This document shows positions 62,864 through 64,000 of a stretch of DNA of 64,000 nt, piece after piece. The position numbers and the translations under genes were made by a program. The stretch is taken from positions 1 through 64,000 of the forward strand of contig CALXUS010000009.1 of NCBI GenBank assembly GCA_944391745.1, in the 5' to 3' direction. Position 1 is the first letter of the stretch; each line of letters starts with the position of its first letter. The notes under the pieces are model-generated. The model was not told the origin of the DNA, ran no database searches, and was given only the letters and a program-made list of their open reading frames with translations. The DNA comes from an uncultured Clostridia bacterium (GTDB lineage Bacteria > Bacillota > Clostridia > TANB77 > CAG-508).

Positions 62864-62887
62864 TTACAATGACAAATAAATTGCCAT
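62864..62887 (-). other. Seven-codon upstream ORF (MAIYLSL)
   Basis: After AAAGGAG, an ATG at 62887 opens MAIYLSL and a stop; the downstream gene starts 5 bases after that stop, in another frame. Its ATG lacks its own Shine-Dalgarno, so translation may depend on termination-reinitiation. Confidence 0.4.
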
Positions 62888-63054
62888 AATCTCCTTTCTT
62901 TAATAATTTTTAATATTTTAACCATATATGAGAAAAATATTTATAAATAGATAAAAAATAAAAAATTACAATAACTTTCAAAATTAAACAATTATTGAAA
63001 AAACAGTAAAAATAATATATAATGAACAAAAAATAAAGAAAGGGCAAATTACAA

Positions 63055-64000
63055 ATGTCAGAAAGAAAATGGACTACAGAACAAATGCAGGCTATAAAAC
63101 TAAAAGGTGCAAATATATTAGTTTCAGCAGCAGCAGGAAGTGGTAAAACATCAGTATTAGTTGAAAGAATAGTAAATAAAATAATAAATGATGGTGTAGA
63201 TATAGATAAAATATTAGTTGTTACATTTACAAATGCAGCAGCGAGTGAAATGCGTCAAAGATTAATGGATGCAATTTATAAAAAAATAGATGAAAATCCT
63301 AATGATGAAAATTTACAAAGACAATTAATGCTTATAAACAAAGCTAATATTAGTACTATTCATTCCTTCTGTTTAAATGTAATTAGAAATAATTTCTTTG
63401 AAATAGGGATAAGCAATAATTTTAGGGTAGCTGATGAAACTGAAATTGAAATAATGAAACAAGAAATTATTGAAGACATATTTGAAGACGAATATGAAGC
63501 TAATTCAAAAGATTTTCAAGATTTATTAGAAAAGTATACAACTTATAGAGATGATACACCTTTAAAAGATTTAATAATACGAATTTATGAATTTATTCAA
63601 AGTGATCCATTTCCAGAAAAATGGCTAAATAACGCTGTAGAAGATTATAATATAGAAATAAATGATTTTATAGATACAAAATGGGGGAAAATAGTTTTAA
63701 ATCAAACTGAAGAAGATTTGAAAGAATGCAAAGAAAAACTACAAGAAGCACTTCAAGAAGTAGATACATATCCCGATTTAATAGATAATGCTACTATGCT
63801 AAGAGATGATTTAGCGTACATAGAGAAAATAACATTAGATAGCTGGAATAACATATATCAAGAACTTAATTCAAAAACATGGAAAGCTTGGCAAGGTAGA
63901 AAAAAAGTAGATGAAGAATCAAAAGAAGCTAGAGATAGAGCAAAGGATATAAGAAATTTAGCAAAAGAAAATTTCGAAAATTCTAGAAAATTATTTAAAT
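63055..64000 (+). CDS. addA: ATP-dependent nuclease/helicase AddA, N-terminal part
   Basis: Start of the AddA subunit of the AddAB recombination helicase-nuclease, which processes double-strand breaks. The first 315 residues show the UvrD-type opening WTTEQMQAIKLKGANILVSA, Walker A AAAGSGKTSVLVERI, VVTFTNAAASEMRQRL and NISTIHSFCLNVI. The gene continues beyond the window. AAAGAAAGGG lies upstream of the ATG. No addB is seen here. Confidence 0.92.
   Translation, partial: MSERKWTTEQMQAIKLKGANILVSAAAGSGKTSVLVERIVNKIINDGVDIDKILVVTFTNAAASEMRQRLMDAIYKKIDENPNDENLQRQLMLINKANISTIHSFCLNVIRNNFFEIGISNNFRVADETEIEIMKQEIIEDIFEDEYEANSKDFQDLLEKYTTYRDDTPLKDLIIRIYEFIQSDPFPEKWLNNAVEDYNIEINDFIDTKWGKIVLNQTEEDLKECKEKLQEALQEVDTYPDLIDNATMLRDDLAYIEKITLDSWNNIYQELNSKTWKAWQGRKKVDEESKEARDRAKDIRNLAKENFENSRKLFK

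Overview
The window is 64 kb of a very AT-rich chromosome. It has strong Shine-Dalgarno sites, TTGACA/TATAAT promoters with 17-bp spacing, frequent TTG/GTG starts and the Firmicutes order ylxM-ffh-rpsP-khpA-rimM-trmD-rplS. This points to a low-GC anaerobic Clostridia-type Firmicute, probably an uncultured gut or rumen lineage; no species can be named from the sequence. No rRNA, tRNA, IS element, prophage or CRISPR array was seen.

Layout. 1-3.6 kb: pth, a short RNase G and an acyl-CoA-ligase-like enzyme. 3.7-11.3 kb: an orphan prepilin-like/FGE-fold surface protein, a CapA-like phosphoesterase, then rimO, a GT4 glycosyltransferase, a PlsC acyltransferase and a GT39-type membrane glycosyltransferase. 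11.3-12.9 kb: a UvrX-like Y-family polymerase coupled to a YolD-like gene behind LexA-like boxes. 13-15.9 kb: a TPM-domain lipoprotein plus LemA pair with distinct, GC-richer composition. 15.9-19.2 kb: feoB and feoA, split by an oppositely oriented YgjP-type metallopeptidase whose promoter carries a perfect GAAC-N4-GTTC box. 19.3-24.3 kb: dUTPase, phosphodiesterase, amidohydrolase, a cytosolic Cu/Zn SOD, a possible noncoding RNA, rlmH and a repeat-rich membrane protein. 24.4-28.5 kb: the SRP/ribosome operon, in which trmD carries a one-base +1 frameshift at an isolated CGG codon.

29.6-52.2 kb is the most unusual part. Five SipW/ER-type signal peptidase homologues (two without the usual catalytic His), about six small secreted or membrane-anchored TasA/camelysin-like proteins, a 2,800-residue surface protein with about 24 YGGG beta-helix repeats, two unrecognised cytosolic proteins, and a membrane-anchored McrB-like AAA+ ATPase with a DUF2357 partner but no nuclease lie together. 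I infer a surface-fibre or biofilm-matrix system with a dedicated AAA+ remodelling module. One subunit (39.7 kb) has its own promoter and terminator, as expected for a major structural protein.

52.2-64 kb: DinB (Pol IV) with a LexA-like box inside its promoter, a two-S1-domain protein, an IPNTG-anchored vWA protein, the folD-priA-def-fmt housekeeping run, a DUF975-like membrane protein with eight 39-bp tandem repeats and a zinc ribbon, a possible ferritin-like/coat-like protein, and the start of addA, which runs off the end.
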